In this document: positions 44,321-54,364 of the stretch, one piece after another
How positions within the stretch are numbered: the stretch's first letter is position 1
How the letters are laid out: each line of letters begins with the position of its first letter
From: an uncultured Gammaproteobacteria bacterium
Lineage (GTDB): Bacteria; Pseudomonadota; Gammaproteobacteria; PS1; Pseudothioglobaceae
Direction of reading: 5' to 3'
Assembly (NCBI GenBank): GCA_902512305.1
Contig: CABXIU010000006.1
Location: 45,429 to 109,428, forward strand
Length of the DNA stretch: 64,000 nt
Translations under genes and position numbers: made by a program
Notes under the pieces: model-generated
Seen by the model: only the letters and a program-made list of their open reading frames with translations
The model's database searches: none
Told to the model about the DNA's origin: nothing

Positions 44321-44809
44321 GTGATAGAAGTTGGTATTCTCTCTGATACTCATGGGGTGATTCATCCTGAAATAGTCAAGCTTATGAATACCTGTGATTT
44401 TGTTATTCATGCAGGAGATATTATCGATGAAGATTCCTTGGCTGTGCTTAAACCTAAACAAAAAATGATAGCTGTCAAAGGTAATAACGATATATATATT
44501 ACTTCCCTTGGAGAGGTGGAGATGCTAAATCTTCCTGGGGGAAATATAGCTGTAGAGCATGGTCATAGGCATGGACATACTCAACCGAGTCATGGCTCTT
44601 TGAGGCAGGCTTATCCAAATGCTAAGGTTATAGTTTATGGCCATACTCATAAGCAAGTTATTGACAAAGAGCAATCAACATGGGTTGTTAACCCTGGCTC
44701 AGCAGGAAAGATTCGGAATTATGGGGCCGCAAAGTGTTTAAAGCTTACTATTAAAAGTGATCAAGAGTGGGTTATTGAGCCGCAGATTTTTGATGACGTG
44801 TTTAATTGA
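44321..44809 (+). CDS. YfcE/MJ0936-family metallophosphoesterase
   Basis: GILSDTHG, HAGDI, VKGNND, VYGHTHKQ, NPGSAG motifs. Confidence 0.9.
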   Translation: MIEVGILSDTHGVIHPEIVKLMNTCDFVIHAGDIIDEDSLAVLKPKQKMIAVKGNNDIYITSLGEVEMLNLPGGNIAVEHGHRHGHTQPSHGSLRQAYPNAKVIVYGHTHKQVIDKEQSTWVVNPGSAGKIRNYGAAKCLKLTIKSDQEWVIEPQIFDDVFN

Positions 44810-44845
44810 TTTTTGAGCAAACTAATTTTAATATTAGAACAACAA

Positions 44846-45316
44846 TTATTCGATTGAACCACCCTCAATAATTTCATCAGCTGTAGCGTCACGAATAGAT
44901 AAAACTTCAACATAAAAAATGATGTCTTTTCCTGCTAAAGGGTGATTCCCATCAATGGTTAGTTGCCCATCTTCAATATGAGTCACAGTAAAGTCTTTGG
45001 TTCCACCCTTATCGTTTTGCATTGTGACACTAGCACCTATGAACCTATACTCTAAGGGCACATTATTGATGTCATCAGTGAAAATTAATTCATCAATTTT
45101 TGGACCAAAGGCATCTTCAGAATTTAAAAGAATTTCAACTTTATCACCAACACATTTACCTTCAAGTTCTTTTGTTACTTGATTAAATAATAATGTATTG
45201 TCTCCTTGAACATATCCCAATGGATCTTCGACTTGCTCAATGACTTCTCCATTCGATTTATCAACAATCCTGTAGGTTAGTTCAACATATTTATTGGTAG
45301 AAATTGTATCAGTCAT
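44846..45316 (-). CDS. slyD: FKBP-type peptidyl-prolyl isomerase (SlyD-like)
   Basis: VELTYRIVDKSNGEVIEQVEDPLGYVQGDNTLLFNQVTKELEGKCVGDKVEI; DGNHPLAGKDIIFYVEV. Confidence 0.85.
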   Translation of the reverse strand: MTDTISTNKYVELTYRIVDKSNGEVIEQVEDPLGYVQGDNTLLFNQVTKELEGKCVGDKVEILLNSEDAFGPKIDELIFTDDINNVPLEYRFIGASVTMQNDKGGTKDFTVTHIEDGQLTIDGNHPLAGKDIIFYVEVLSIRDATADEIIEGGSIE

Positions 45317-45325
45317 TCAATAATT

Positions 45326-45676
45326 CTAAAAAATTGTCGCACCAAAAATTTTGATTTCATCATCCTCGACACCCAATACTAGTCTCCCTAAAAATTCGCC
45401 TGGAACTTCGTTGCTATTTTGTTTATAAAGGATTGAAATATAATCACCTCTTCTCAAACATCCCAAAAATTCCCTTTCAATAGAAAGGCTAGATAAAAAT
45501 TTATTCTTTGTCCATTGCTTTCCTATCTCAACTTCATTCGCGCCCATTATCATCTCTTTTGAGAAGTGTTTTATAAAGCCAAGATAGTCTCTTTTATTGG
45601 AGGACTCTACGAGATCATCCCACATTGGGTTAGCAATTTCGAGTATTTCTTTGTCAGTTTTTTCGAGTAGATTCAT
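45326..45676 (-). CDS. Hypothetical protein
   Basis: 116 aa ORF between SlyD and apr genes, same strand. Confidence 0.6.
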   Translation of the reverse strand: MNLLEKTDKEILEIANPMWDDLVESSNKRDYLGFIKHFSKEMIMGANEVEIGKQWTKNKFLSSLSIEREFLGCLRRGDYISILYKQNSNEVPGEFLGRLVLGVEDDEIKIFGATIF

Positions 45677-45727
45677 ATAAATAACCTATGACTTAAGTTT
45701 ACAAAATTAGTATTATAGATAATAAAC

Positions 45728-45755
45728 AATTGAGACCTCAATAGAGGCCTCAATT
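45728..45755 (-). terminator. Hairpin terminator at the end of the sat-aprMBA cluster
   Basis: AATTGAGGCCTC-TATT-GAGGTCTCAATT on minus strand (12 bp, one G-U) followed by GTTTATT; 21 nt past aprA. Confidence 0.7.
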
Positions 45756-45776
45756 TTAAATATTTCAGATATTCTA

Positions 45777-47612
45777 TTAATCAACTATATGATAAAGTGG
45801 CGCTTTTTCCATTGTCCATTCGCCCGTTTTTGGATCACGTCTTGATACAGTCAAGCAATGCCAATTGTCATCATCGAGCTTCATATGATCACCCCTGTAG
45901 TAATATCCTGGCCAACGCGTTTCTTCACGGAAAAGAGTATGCTGTGCAACACACTCTGAGGTAATAGTACGATGCTTCAGTTCCCATCCACGCATTAATT
46001 GATGTAAGTCTTCAGCGCCTATATGTTCAAGATCTTCTTGAAGAATGCCAAGTAGCTCTATGCCTTTTTTAAGAAGGTTGCCATTAGTCATATAGTTAAC
46101 ACTGATACCGCCAACATACTCGTCCATGATTTTTTCAAGTCGTTGTAGGCCTTGAATAGGCAATAAGTAGCTTGGTGAAACTGTTCCAGCTGTTATTTCA
46201 TTTCGTCCAACGGTATAGTTTTCAAGAGGCTTAAAAATAATTTCCTTAAGATCATCACACTGTTTATTGCTGATTTGAATTTTCTCATCACCAAGATCAT
46301 GAATATACTTAACCGCTGCTTTTGCTGCAATTCTTCCTTCAGTAAATGAGCCTGATGAGAACTTATGCGCAGTGCCTCCAACAGTATCACCTGCACCGAA
46401 AAGACCTTCAACAGTTAGCATTCTGTTATAACCCCAGAAGTATTCGGGTGGCGAGATATCTTCTGGACCACTCACCCAAGCGCCAGAACAAGTTGCGTGG
46501 GAACCCATAACATAAGGCTCAGAAGTTGTTAATTCAGGATTTGTGTATTTAGGATCAATATTTTGAGATGCCCAAACAACAGCTTGACCAACAGTCATCC
46601 CTAAAAAGTTTTCCCAGCCGATAACTTCTAAGTGAGGATCTTGAAAAGCCTCCATTGTGACCATATGAATAGGGCCTCTTCCAGCCTTGACCTCTTCAAT
46701 AAAGGCATGGTTTCTTAAACAAGTAGGTGTTGGTGTATGGTCAATATATTCTCCAACCATTGCTTTCGTATGTTCATACCACTTCGATTCATACTCCTCA
46801 CCGTAGGTATTTTGCGTGTATGTTTTAAGATGAAGAAAGTAAGCTCCAACGGGACCATATCCGTCTTTAAAGCGAGTTAAAACAATTCGGTTTTCCATTT
46901 GCGTCATCTTGGCGCCAACTTGAATTGGTAAGGCATAGGCCGAACCACTACTCCATGGAGCGTACCAGGTTCTTCCCATTCCCTCTCCAACTGAGCGAGG
47001 CTTAAAGATATGGGAAGCGCCACCAGCGCCAACAATTACTGCTTTTGCACGGAAGACATGATAGTCACCTGTTCTACAGTTAAATCCTACAGCACCACCG
47101 ACACGGTTTTCTTTGGATTCATCCATCAAAAGATGAGTCACCATAATTCTGTTGTAAATTTTATCTACTGAATTACGAGCTGCCTCAGCAACAATTGGTT
47201 TATAACTCTCACCATGTATCATGATTTGCCATTTGCCTTCACGCTGATAGCGCCCAGTCTCTTCATTTCTCATAATGGGTAGTCCCCATTCTTCGAATTT
47301 ATGAACGGCGGAATCAACATGTCGAGCCATATCAAAGGCTAAATCTTCGCGCACTAAGCCCATTAGATCATTTCTTGCATATCTCACATGATCTTCTGGC
47401 TGGTTTTCATCCCACTGCATTCCCATATAGCAGTTGATTGCATATAAACCTTGAGCAACAGCTCCACTTCGATCAATGTTTGCTTTTTCAGCGCAAATAA
47501 TTCTCATATCACGACCCCAGTATCTTGCCTCGTATGCTGCACCTGTACCAGCCATACCACCACCGACGACTAAAATGTCACAATCTTCCCAAACAGTTTT
47601 TCTTTTTGCCAT
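45777..47612 (-). CDS. aprA: Adenylylsulfate reductase subunit alpha (dissimilatory)
   Basis: VVGGGMAGTGAAYEARYWG; RSGAVAQGLYAINCYMG; SSGSAYALPIQVGAKMTQMENR; YYYRGDHMKLDDDNWHCL. Confidence 0.98.
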   Translation of the reverse strand: MAKRKTVWEDCDILVVGGGMAGTGAAYEARYWGRDMRIICAEKANIDRSGAVAQGLYAINCYMGMQWDENQPEDHVRYARNDLMGLVREDLAFDMARHVDSAVHKFEEWGLPIMRNEETGRYQREGKWQIMIHGESYKPIVAEAARNSVDKIYNRIMVTHLLMDESKENRVGGAVGFNCRTGDYHVFRAKAVIVGAGGASHIFKPRSVGEGMGRTWYAPWSSGSAYALPIQVGAKMTQMENRIVLTRFKDGYGPVGAYFLHLKTYTQNTYGEEYESKWYEHTKAMVGEYIDHTPTPTCLRNHAFIEEVKAGRGPIHMVTMEAFQDPHLEVIGWENFLGMTVGQAVVWASQNIDPKYTNPELTTSEPYVMGSHATCSGAWVSGPEDISPPEYFWGYNRMLTVEGLFGAGDTVGGTAHKFSSGSFTEGRIAAKAAVKYIHDLGDEKIQISNKQCDDLKEIIFKPLENYTVGRNEITAGTVSPSYLLPIQGLQRLEKIMDEYVGGISVNYMTNGNLLKKGIELLGILQEDLEHIGAEDLHQLMRGWELKHRTITSECVAQHTLFREETRWPGYYYRGDHMKLDDDNWHCLTVSRRDPKTGEWTMEKAPLYHIVD

Positions 47613-48082
47613 TAGTAGTAGACTCCCTCTTTGAGCTTATCCTTGCTAATGACAGGCAAACCCGTCTCAACATTAAGAGCATCAGGTTCAAAACATAATA
47701 ACTGTGAGTCAAGCGCTTCTTGATCGGGGACTTCTAGCTCACCAAGTTTTGGAATTTTTTCACCCCACGGTTGCGTGGTAATTGGGGAAAGAAAATTTTT
47801 CTCTCGTCCATCTCTAAATTTAATTTTCCATGAGATTGTTCCTTTTTCTTCTTCACGAAGAACTCTAACACTATGCCCTAGGGGGGCGAAATCAGCGTAG
47901 CCTCTAGCATCAATTGCATTTTGTGGGCATGCTTTAACACAGGAGTAGCATTCCCAACACATGTTTGGTTCAATGTTAACTGCACGACGAATAGTTTTAT
48001 CAATATGCATGATATCTGATGGGCAGATATCTACGCAGTGACCACATCCATCGCATCGAGTCATGTATACAAATGTTGGCAT
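47612..48082 (-). CDS. aprB: Adenylylsulfate reductase subunit beta
   Basis: MPTFVYMTRCDGCGHCVDICPSDIMHIDK; MCWECYSCVKACPQNAID. Confidence 0.98.
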   Translation of the reverse strand: MPTFVYMTRCDGCGHCVDICPSDIMHIDKTIRRAVNIEPNMCWECYSCVKACPQNAIDARGYADFAPLGHSVRVLREEEKGTISWKIKFRDGREKNFLSPITTQPWGEKIPKLGELEVPDQEALDSQLLCFEPDALNVETGLPVISKDKLKEGVYY

Positions 48083-48107
48083 AATATTTTCTCCGAAAAA
48101 TTAATTA

Positions 48108-48902
48108 TTAATAGTGACGAGGTGCTTCACGTTTTATTCCAAGACCAAACTTTTCTGGTAAATCAGCCGGCTCAGGAAGATTCTCTCTTGATCCATCTGC
48201 TTTAGTAACTCTTTTTTGATATGCAGCAGCAGGCTTATAAAACATGTGCGCAAATTTAGACCAAAGCACCCCTCCAAATAGAACAGTACTCGAAATGATA
48301 AAAAGAACAAAGAATAAAGTTTGCCATACAGCAATTTGGTTTGATAGAAGATAAGACCATATAAGTGCAAAAGTAGCCATAGCAATTAGAGAAAGGACAA
48401 ATAAGTCTGCTCTCATAACTCTGTACCATTTATTACCTTCAGCTGCAACATCAACTCTAATAAAGAACCAAAACCAATAACCACCTAGACAAAGCATAGC
48501 AGCACCAAGATGCCACAATAATGGCCAAATAGAAGGCGTGACTGAGTTAGGAGTTGAATATGAGAAAATCATTACAGCGGTGGCAATAACAAATAATACG
48601 AAACCATACATTGTTAGAAGGTGCGCAAGCCTTCTCCTAGTGCTACAAAACTCTGAAGAAGTAAGTACCTCGTTGGTGGCTGTTTTGAAAGCTAGGGATG
48701 CTTTTTCACCTGAATTAACATTTCTTGTAGCAGATTTTTTTGCTTTTACTGAGTTGTTAAAAAAGTACTTAGCGCTTTTTTTGTGAATGACGTCAAAAAT
48801 AGTTGCACCAATTACTAGAAGAAACATAGCAACTACGTATATTTGCATCATAACAGATGGAATGAAAGCTCCTATTTCAGAAAATGGATTTATCGAGATC
48901 AT
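48108..48902 (-). CDS. aprM: AprM-like membrane anchor of APS reductase
   Basis: Multi-TM protein directly upstream of aprB; CSTRRRLAHLLTMYGFVLFVIATAVMIF; sat-aprM-aprB-aprA order. Confidence 0.85.
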   Translation of the reverse strand: MISINPFSEIGAFIPSVMMQIYVVAMFLLVIGATIFDVIHKKSAKYFFNNSVKAKKSATRNVNSGEKASLAFKTATNEVLTSSEFCSTRRRLAHLLTMYGFVLFVIATAVMIFSYSTPNSVTPSIWPLLWHLGAAMLCLGGYWFWFFIRVDVAAEGNKWYRVMRADLFVLSLIAMATFALIWSYLLSNQIAVWQTLFFVLFIISSTVLFGGVLWSKFAHMFYKPAAAYQKRVTKADGSRENLPEPADLPEKFGLGIKREAPRHY

Positions 48903-49071
48903 ATTTTTTCCTTTATTAAATTGTATTACATAAATACTTTTTACAAAAAGTTAATGTACTACATTTCCGAGCAAGAATTTTAGAAGATACAGATTCTAGA
49001 AGTCTTAATTTTATAGAACCAGAAAACTCATAACTCGTGGACCAGTTTATATTATTTATTGTCATAACAGT

Positions 49072-50277
49072 CTATTTTGCAGAATGCCCTTTAAGATCAA
49101 CTTTCACTTTGTCACTATCCTTAATTCCAGCATAATAATTTTGAAGGATTTTTAGTACTTCTGGTCTTGAAAAGTTTTCTGGAACCTCTTCATTTTCACT
49201 AAGTAGATGTCTCAATTTTGATCCAGAAAGTAATAGCCGATCTTCGTGGCTATGAGGGCATGTTTTCATGCTTGACATGCCAGCACACTTATTACACCAG
49301 AATGTCCAGTCAATCTTTAGTGGTTTTGTAATTAGGCCACTATCAATTTCATCAAAAATATTGTGAGCATCAAATGGGCCATAATAATCATCAACACCTG
49401 CGTGATCTCGTCCAACAATTAAATGAGAGCAGCCATAATTCTGCCTAAATAGTGCATGTAGCAATGCCTCCCTAGGGCCAGCATATCTCATATCTAATGG
49501 ATACCCTGATTGAAGAACAGTGTTCTGTACAAAGTAGTTTTCTATTAGTGTTGAAATTGCCTCTGAACGCACTTCAGCAGGAATATCTCCAGGCTTAAGT
49601 TCCCCTAATGTAGAGTGAATCATTACGCCATCACATATTTCTATGGCAATTTTTGCTAAATATTCATGTGATCGATGCATTGGATTTCTGGTTTGAAATG
49701 CAGCGATTGTAGACCAATTTTTTTCCTCAAAGTATGAGCGAGTTTCTTGGGGTGTCATATAGAGCTCACCATATTGCTCAGAAAATCCTCCATCAGATAT
49801 GACTTTTATTTTTCCTGCAATATTGTATTTTCCTTGAGACATGACTATTGCGACTCCAGGATGATTTATATTAGTTGTCTTAAATACCTCATTGCATTCT
49901 AATTCTTTGTCGATTGTGTATTTTTCTGAAATAATCATTGTGGCAATAATTTCGTTGGTTTTTTCATATACAATCGCAACTTCTTGACCTTCTTTAATGT
50001 CTTCATCATTTGTTGAAAGGGTAATTGGAATTGGCCAAAAAGTACCGTTTTCTAGGGCCATACTTTGACAGACATTGAGCCAGTCAGCTTTGTTCATAAA
50101 GCCCTCAAGAGGAGTAAAGCCACCTATTCCAAACATAATGACATCGCCAAATTCTCTTGACGTGCAAACTATTTTAGTTAGAGCTTCAGATTTCTTACGC
50201 TCCTGCATTGCTGCATTGCCTTCTATAGCGAGTGGTTTGAGAATATTACTGCCGTGTGGAGGAACAAGCTTGGACAT
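49072..50277 (-). CDS. sat: Sulfate adenylyltransferase (dissimilatory-type)
   Basis: [37 protein letters not shown]. Confidence 0.97.
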   Translation of the reverse strand: MSKLVPPHGSNILKPLAIEGNAAMQERKKSEALTKIVCTSREFGDVIMFGIGGFTPLEGFMNKADWLNVCQSMALENGTFWPIPITLSTNDEDIKEGQEVAIVYEKTNEIIATMIISEKYTIDKELECNEVFKTTNINHPGVAIVMSQGKYNIAGKIKVISDGGFSEQYGELYMTPQETRSYFEEKNWSTIAAFQTRNPMHRSHEYLAKIAIEICDGVMIHSTLGELKPGDIPAEVRSEAISTLIENYFVQNTVLQSGYPLDMRYAGPREALLHALFRQNYGCSHLIVGRDHAGVDDYYGPFDAHNIFDEIDSGLITKPLKIDWTFWCNKCAGMSSMKTCPHSHEDRLLLSGSKLRHLLSENEEVPENFSRPEVLKILQNYYAGIKDSDKVKVDLKGHSAK

Positions 50278-50516
50278 AGATTTATAGTAGTTATTGTATT
50301 GATTTTCGAAGAATTTTCAAACTCATATACATGAGTTACTGTTATGTTATCATAGGTTTATTTAATAAAATATTACTATTTAAACATGGAACTACATTTT
50401 ACTCATTTTCGAGTAAAAAAAAGTATAAATGAATTAATATATATCTTTAGTATGAATGATTTAAATTTCTATAATAGTTCTGTAATAATTTATTTAATTT
50501 TTATTAATCATTTAGA

Positions 50517-51191
50517 ATGATTCGATCAGCATTAAAAATTTCGCTTCCAATTATGTTTGGCTTTGTACCTTTGGGAATAGCATTCGGTTTGCTATTTCAG
50601 GAGCTCGGATATCCATGGTACTTCGCATCTCTAATGGGGATAATTGTTTATGCAGGTGCAGCACAATTTATGGCTATTGGTTTTTTATCAGCCGGTCTGG
50701 GAATCATAGAGATTGCGATGTCTACATTTTTTCTAAATTCAAGACATATGTTCTATGGCTTAGCATTTCTAGAAAGTTTTGGAAATTGGAACTTAAGAAA
50801 GTTGTATCTAATTTTTGGAATGACTGACGAAACGTATGCTTTGATGACAACAATAAAAGTTCCAGAAAATTATAACAAAGAGCGCTATTATCTCTACATA
50901 ACTCTCTTTGCTCAAATATACTGGGTTTTAGGCTGCACCATTGGTGCTATTTCTCCAGGTTTTCTAACATTTAATACAGATGGAATGGAGTTTGCAGCAA
51001 CTGCCTTGTTTGTAGTTTTGTTGATCGAGCAGTGGATCATGGTTAGAAGATTATTGCCATTCATTCTTGGATTTATAGCTTCAATATTTGCGCTTACATT
51101 TTTTGTTAATCACATGTTGCTTATTGCAATTTTGATCTCAATTGGCTCAATCATTTTATTACGCATCATTAAAACAAATAACAATGGATGA
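50517..51191 (+). CDS. azlC: AzlC-family branched-chain amino acid permease subunit
   Basis: LPIMFGFVPLGIAFGLLFQELGYPWYFASLMGIIVYAGAAQFMAIGFL. Confidence 0.93.
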   Translation: MIRSALKISLPIMFGFVPLGIAFGLLFQELGYPWYFASLMGIIVYAGAAQFMAIGFLSAGLGIIEIAMSTFFLNSRHMFYGLAFLESFGNWNLRKLYLIFGMTDETYALMTTIKVPENYNKERYYLYITLFAQIYWVLGCTIGAISPGFLTFNTDGMEFAATALFVVLLIEQWIMVRRLLPFILGFIASIFALTFFVNHMLLIAILISIGSIILLRIIKTNNNG

Positions 51192-51501
51192 ATTGGAATA
51201 CCTTCTGGTTGTCATAATAGTAATGGCAATATCAACCTACTTCACAAGGTTGATTCCTTTCTTGCTTTTTAGTTCGGGTAAAGAGAGCTTTATACTCAAC
51301 TATGTCGCAAAAAGTACACCACCAATGGTAATGATGATTCTTGTAATTTATATGTTGAAAGATGTAAATTATTTTTCATCTGAAATTTTCTATACTTTCT
51401 TGGCACTTGCAATTACGATTGGCTTTCAAGTGTATAAACGAAACGCATTACTAAGTATTGTTGCAGGAACAGCCGTGTATATGTTCTTTGTTCAGTTGTA
51501 A
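51184..51501 (+). CDS. azlD: AzlD-family small transmembrane subunit (start corrected to 51184)
   Basis: YFTRLIPFLLF; overlaps azlC end; SPP-like STPPMVMMILVIYML. Confidence 0.9.
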   Translation: MDELEYLLVVIIVMAISTYFTRLIPFLLFSSGKESFILNYVAKSTPPMVMMILVIYMLKDVNYFSSEIFYTFLALAITIGFQVYKRNALLSIVAGTAVYMFFVQL

Positions 51502-51608
51502 TAGAACCGATTAAAAGTTAATCTTTTTGTTGAGCCAAAAAGCTTATAGGAATTACTATATAATCTACCACCCACTGCAAGACATCACTTTATTGAATAT
51601 TTAAATTT

Positions 51609-53342
51609 ATGACTCGATTAGCAAAAATTTTCCCTTTTATAGTTTGGTTTAGACTAACTACATTGGAGACAATTAAGGCTGATTTTTTTGCAGGCCTAAC
51701 TGGCGCAATTATTGTACTTCCTCAGAGTGTTGCCTTTGCTACAATTGCTGGAATGCCTCCAGAATATGGTCTTTATACTGCAATGGTTGTTCCAATTATT
51801 GCTGCGTTTTTTGGCTCTTCTTTTCATCTTGTTTCTGGTCCAACAACTGCGATTTCAATTGTAGTTTTCGCAGCAGTAAGCAAGTATGCAGCGCCAGGTA
51901 CTGAAGAATTTGTTTCATTAGCTTTAACGCTTACTTTCTTGGCGGGAGTTTATCAACTTGTATTCGGTTTGGCTAAATTTGGTTTGTTGATAAACTTTGT
52001 TTCTCACAATGTTGTGATTGGCTTTACAGCAGGGGCTGCATTACTAATTGCGAGCAGTCAAATCCCTTATATCATTGGAATTGAAATACCAAGAGGAGAA
52101 GATTTTATTCACACTTGGTTTGATATATATTGGGGCGTTGGAGAGTTTAATATATATTTATTGATTGTTGGCCTAGGGACATTAATGAGTGCAGTTTTGG
52201 TCAAAATTTTCAGACCAAAATATCCTAATCTTTTAATTGGCATGCTTGTGGGAGGTATTCTTGCATTTTATTTAAGCAACCTTACCGATACGATAAAAAC
52301 TGTTGGTGCGATGCCTGCTTACCTTCCACCACTATCTTCACCAGACTTCTCATTAAATTCATTAAAGGGACTCGCGCCTGAGGCTTTTGCTATTGCTCTA
52401 TTAGGTCTTATAGAAGCGTCATCAATCGGCAGGTCAATTGCAACCAAATCTAATCAAAGAATTGATGCAAACCAAGAATTTATTGGTCAAGGCGCTTCAA
52501 ATATTGTTGGCAGCTTCCTTTCCAGTTATGCATCTTCTGGTTCCTTTACCCGATCAGGCGTAAACTTTGAAGCTGGAGCTAGAACGCCTCTTTCTGCTAT
52601 TCTTGCAGCACTCTTTTTGATAGTAATTGTTTTATTAGTTGCTCCTTTAATCTCATATTTGCCACTTGCAGCAATGGCCGGGATAATTTTGCTTGTTGCT
52701 TATAATTTAATTGACTTTAAAAATATTAAAAAAACTTTTAAATATAGTAAGTCGGAAAGTGTTATTTTTACGGCAACATTTCTCGCTACTTTATTGTTTG
52801 AGCTAGAGTTTGCAATCTATTTAGGGGTGCTATTATCTTTGATGCTTTTCATTGCTAAAACATCAACTCCTGATGTCCATACATTAGCTTTTGCAACTCC
52901 ACCAGGTGAGGGCGATAGGCGTTTACAAAGCATTCGAAAGGCTCCTTTAGTTCAGTGCCCTCAACTTAAGATCATTAGAATTGACATGTCAATCTATTTT
53001 GGATCAATTAACCATATTCAAAAACAGCTGAGTCAAATAGTTGATAATCAAAGAATTTATCATATTTTGATTGTTGCAAGTGGTGTTAATTTTATAGATC
53101 TTGCTGGAATTGAGGCACTTTTGAACGAAAACAAACGCCTTAAAGCAAAGAATGGTAGTCTATATTTTGTTGCCGTTAAAACTTCAACTTTTGAGTTTAT
53201 GGAGAAGGTTAACTTTGTTAATGAGATAGGTCGAGATAACTTCTTTGACACCAAGTCAGAAGCAATTCATGTGCTTTATGATAGGCTTGATAAAAGTAAG
53301 TGCGAAAAATGTCAGGCACAAGTTTTTAATGAATGTCACTAA
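51609..53342 (+). CDS. SulP-family anion/sulfate permease with STAS domain
   Basis: DFFAGLTGAIIVLPQSVAFATIAGMPPEYGLYTAMV; GSFLSSYASSGSFTRSGVNFEAGARTPLSAI; C-terminal STAS. Confidence 0.95.
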   Translation: MTRLAKIFPFIVWFRLTTLETIKADFFAGLTGAIIVLPQSVAFATIAGMPPEYGLYTAMVVPIIAAFFGSSFHLVSGPTTAISIVVFAAVSKYAAPGTEEFVSLALTLTFLAGVYQLVFGLAKFGLLINFVSHNVVIGFTAGAALLIASSQIPYIIGIEIPRGEDFIHTWFDIYWGVGEFNIYLLIVGLGTLMSAVLVKIFRPKYPNLLIGMLVGGILAFYLSNLTDTIKTVGAMPAYLPPLSSPDFSLNSLKGLAPEAFAIALLGLIEASSIGRSIATKSNQRIDANQEFIGQGASNIVGSFLSSYASSGSFTRSGVNFEAGARTPLSAILAALFLIVIVLLVAPLISYLPLAAMAGIILLVAYNLIDFKNIKKTFKYSKSESVIFTATFLATLLFELEFAIYLGVLLSLMLFIAKTSTPDVHTLAFATPPGEGDRRLQSIRKAPLVQCPQLKIIRIDMSIYFGSINHIQKQLSQIVDNQRIYHILIVASGVNFIDLAGIEALLNENKRLKAKNGSLYFVAVKTSTFEFMEKVNFVNEIGRDNFFDTKSEAIHVLYDRLDKSKCEKCQAQVFNECH

Positions 53343-53375
53343 AGCCTAACAAAGGATTATACGGAACTCTGTTAA

Positions 53376-53449
53376 TGGAGGCTGGGACCGGAGTCGAACC
53401 GGTCTAAAAGGCTTTGCAGGCCCCTGCATAACCGCTTTGCTACCCAGCC
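53376..53449 (-). tRNA. tRNA-Cys (GCA)
   Basis: Minus strand GGCTGGGTAGCAAAGCGGTTATGCAGGGGCCTGCAAAGCC...GGTTCGACTCCGGTCCCAGCCTCCA; anticodon GCA, encoded CCA. Confidence 0.95.
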
Positions 53450-53463
53450 ATTTTAGGTTTAAC

Positions 53464-53490
53464 TAAAAAAAAGCCTGTTTTTTAGAGGCT
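53464..53490 (-). terminator. Putative terminator between tRNA-Gly and tRNA-Cys
   Basis: Minus strand AGCCT-CTAAAAAAC-AGGCT-TTTTTTTT; short 5 bp stem with T8. Confidence 0.4.
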
Positions 53491-53509
53491 AAAACTTGCA
53501 GTTAGAATT

Positions 53510-53585
53510 TGGAGCGGGAAACGAGATTCGAACTCGCGACATTCACGTTGGCAACGTGATGCTCTACCAGCTGAGCTATTCCCGC
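53510..53585 (-). tRNA. tRNA-Gly (GCC)
   Basis: Minus strand GCGGGAATAGCTCAGCTGGTAGAGCATCACGTTGCCAACGTGAATGTCGCGAGTTCGAATCTCGTTTCCCGCTCCA. Confidence 0.97.
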
Positions 53586-53614
53586 ACAAGCTGTGAAATT
53601 ATAGTGTTTTTTTT

Positions 53615-54211
53615 CTAACTGTCAAATGTTTTTAAGCCTGCAATGAGATATTTTATGCCTGACCAAAGGGTTAGAAAAGTCGCAATAAAAAGCAAAATTC
53701 TTCCAATCATATTTATCTCATTGAAAGAGAAAAATAACAGGGGTTGATGTATTAATAAAAAGAGTATTGCAACCATCTGAACAAATGTCTTTGACTTTCC
53801 AATCCACGACACAGCAACATTCGCTCTTTTGCCGACCTCGCTCATCCACTCTCTCAGAGCTGAAACAAGTATTTCTCTAGAAATGATGATGATTGAAGGT
53901 ATAGTAATAAACCAAGTATGATAGTAGTCGATTAGAAGAATTAGTGCAGTGCAGACCATTAATTTATCCGCAACTGGATCGAGAAAAGCACCCAGTGCAG
54001 AAACTTGATTAAGTTTTCTTGCTAAAAATCCGTCGATAAAGTCTGTGGTGCTAATGATTAAAAAAATTGCTATTAGGGCGTTATTAATCCATCCAAGAGG
54101 CTCTCCATCTAGATAATTAGGTTGGAGATAAAACAAACCAATAAAGACAGGAATTAATAAAATTCTGGCCAGAGTAATTAGATTCGGGAGTGTCAACATA
54201 GTATGACCCAT
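53615..54211 (-). CDS. pgsA: CDP-diacylglycerol--glycerol-3-phosphate 3-phosphatidyltransferase
   Basis: TTDFIDGFLARKLNQVSALGAFLDPVADKLMV (CDP-alcohol phosphotransferase motif); upstream of tRNA-Gly/tRNA-Cys. Confidence 0.96.
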   Translation of the reverse strand: MGHTMLTLPNLITLARILLIPVFIGLFYLQPNYLDGEPLGWINNALIAIFLIISTTDFIDGFLARKLNQVSALGAFLDPVADKLMVCTALILLIDYYHTWFITIPSIIIISREILVSALREWMSEVGKRANVAVSWIGKSKTFVQMVAILFLLIHQPLLFFSFNEINMIGRILLFIATFLTLWSGIKYLIAGLKTFDS

Positions 54212-54253
54212 TCTATCAAAGACTCATGATGTTTAGAGCAAACTTTTACGGGT

Positions 54254-54330
54254 TGGCGCGCTCGGCAGGAGTCGAACCTGCAACCGCTCGGTTCGTAGCC
54301 GAGTACTCTATCCAGTTGAGCTACGAGCGC
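54254..54330 (-). tRNA. tRNA-Arg (ACG)
   Basis: Minus strand GCGCTCGTAGCTCAACTGGATAGAGTACTCGGCTACGAACCGAGCGGTTGCAGGTTCGACTCCTGCCGAGCGCGCCA; anticodon ACG. Confidence 0.97.
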
Positions 54331-54364
54331 AGCTGCGTAATTATCGCCATGTTTTATCTAAAGG

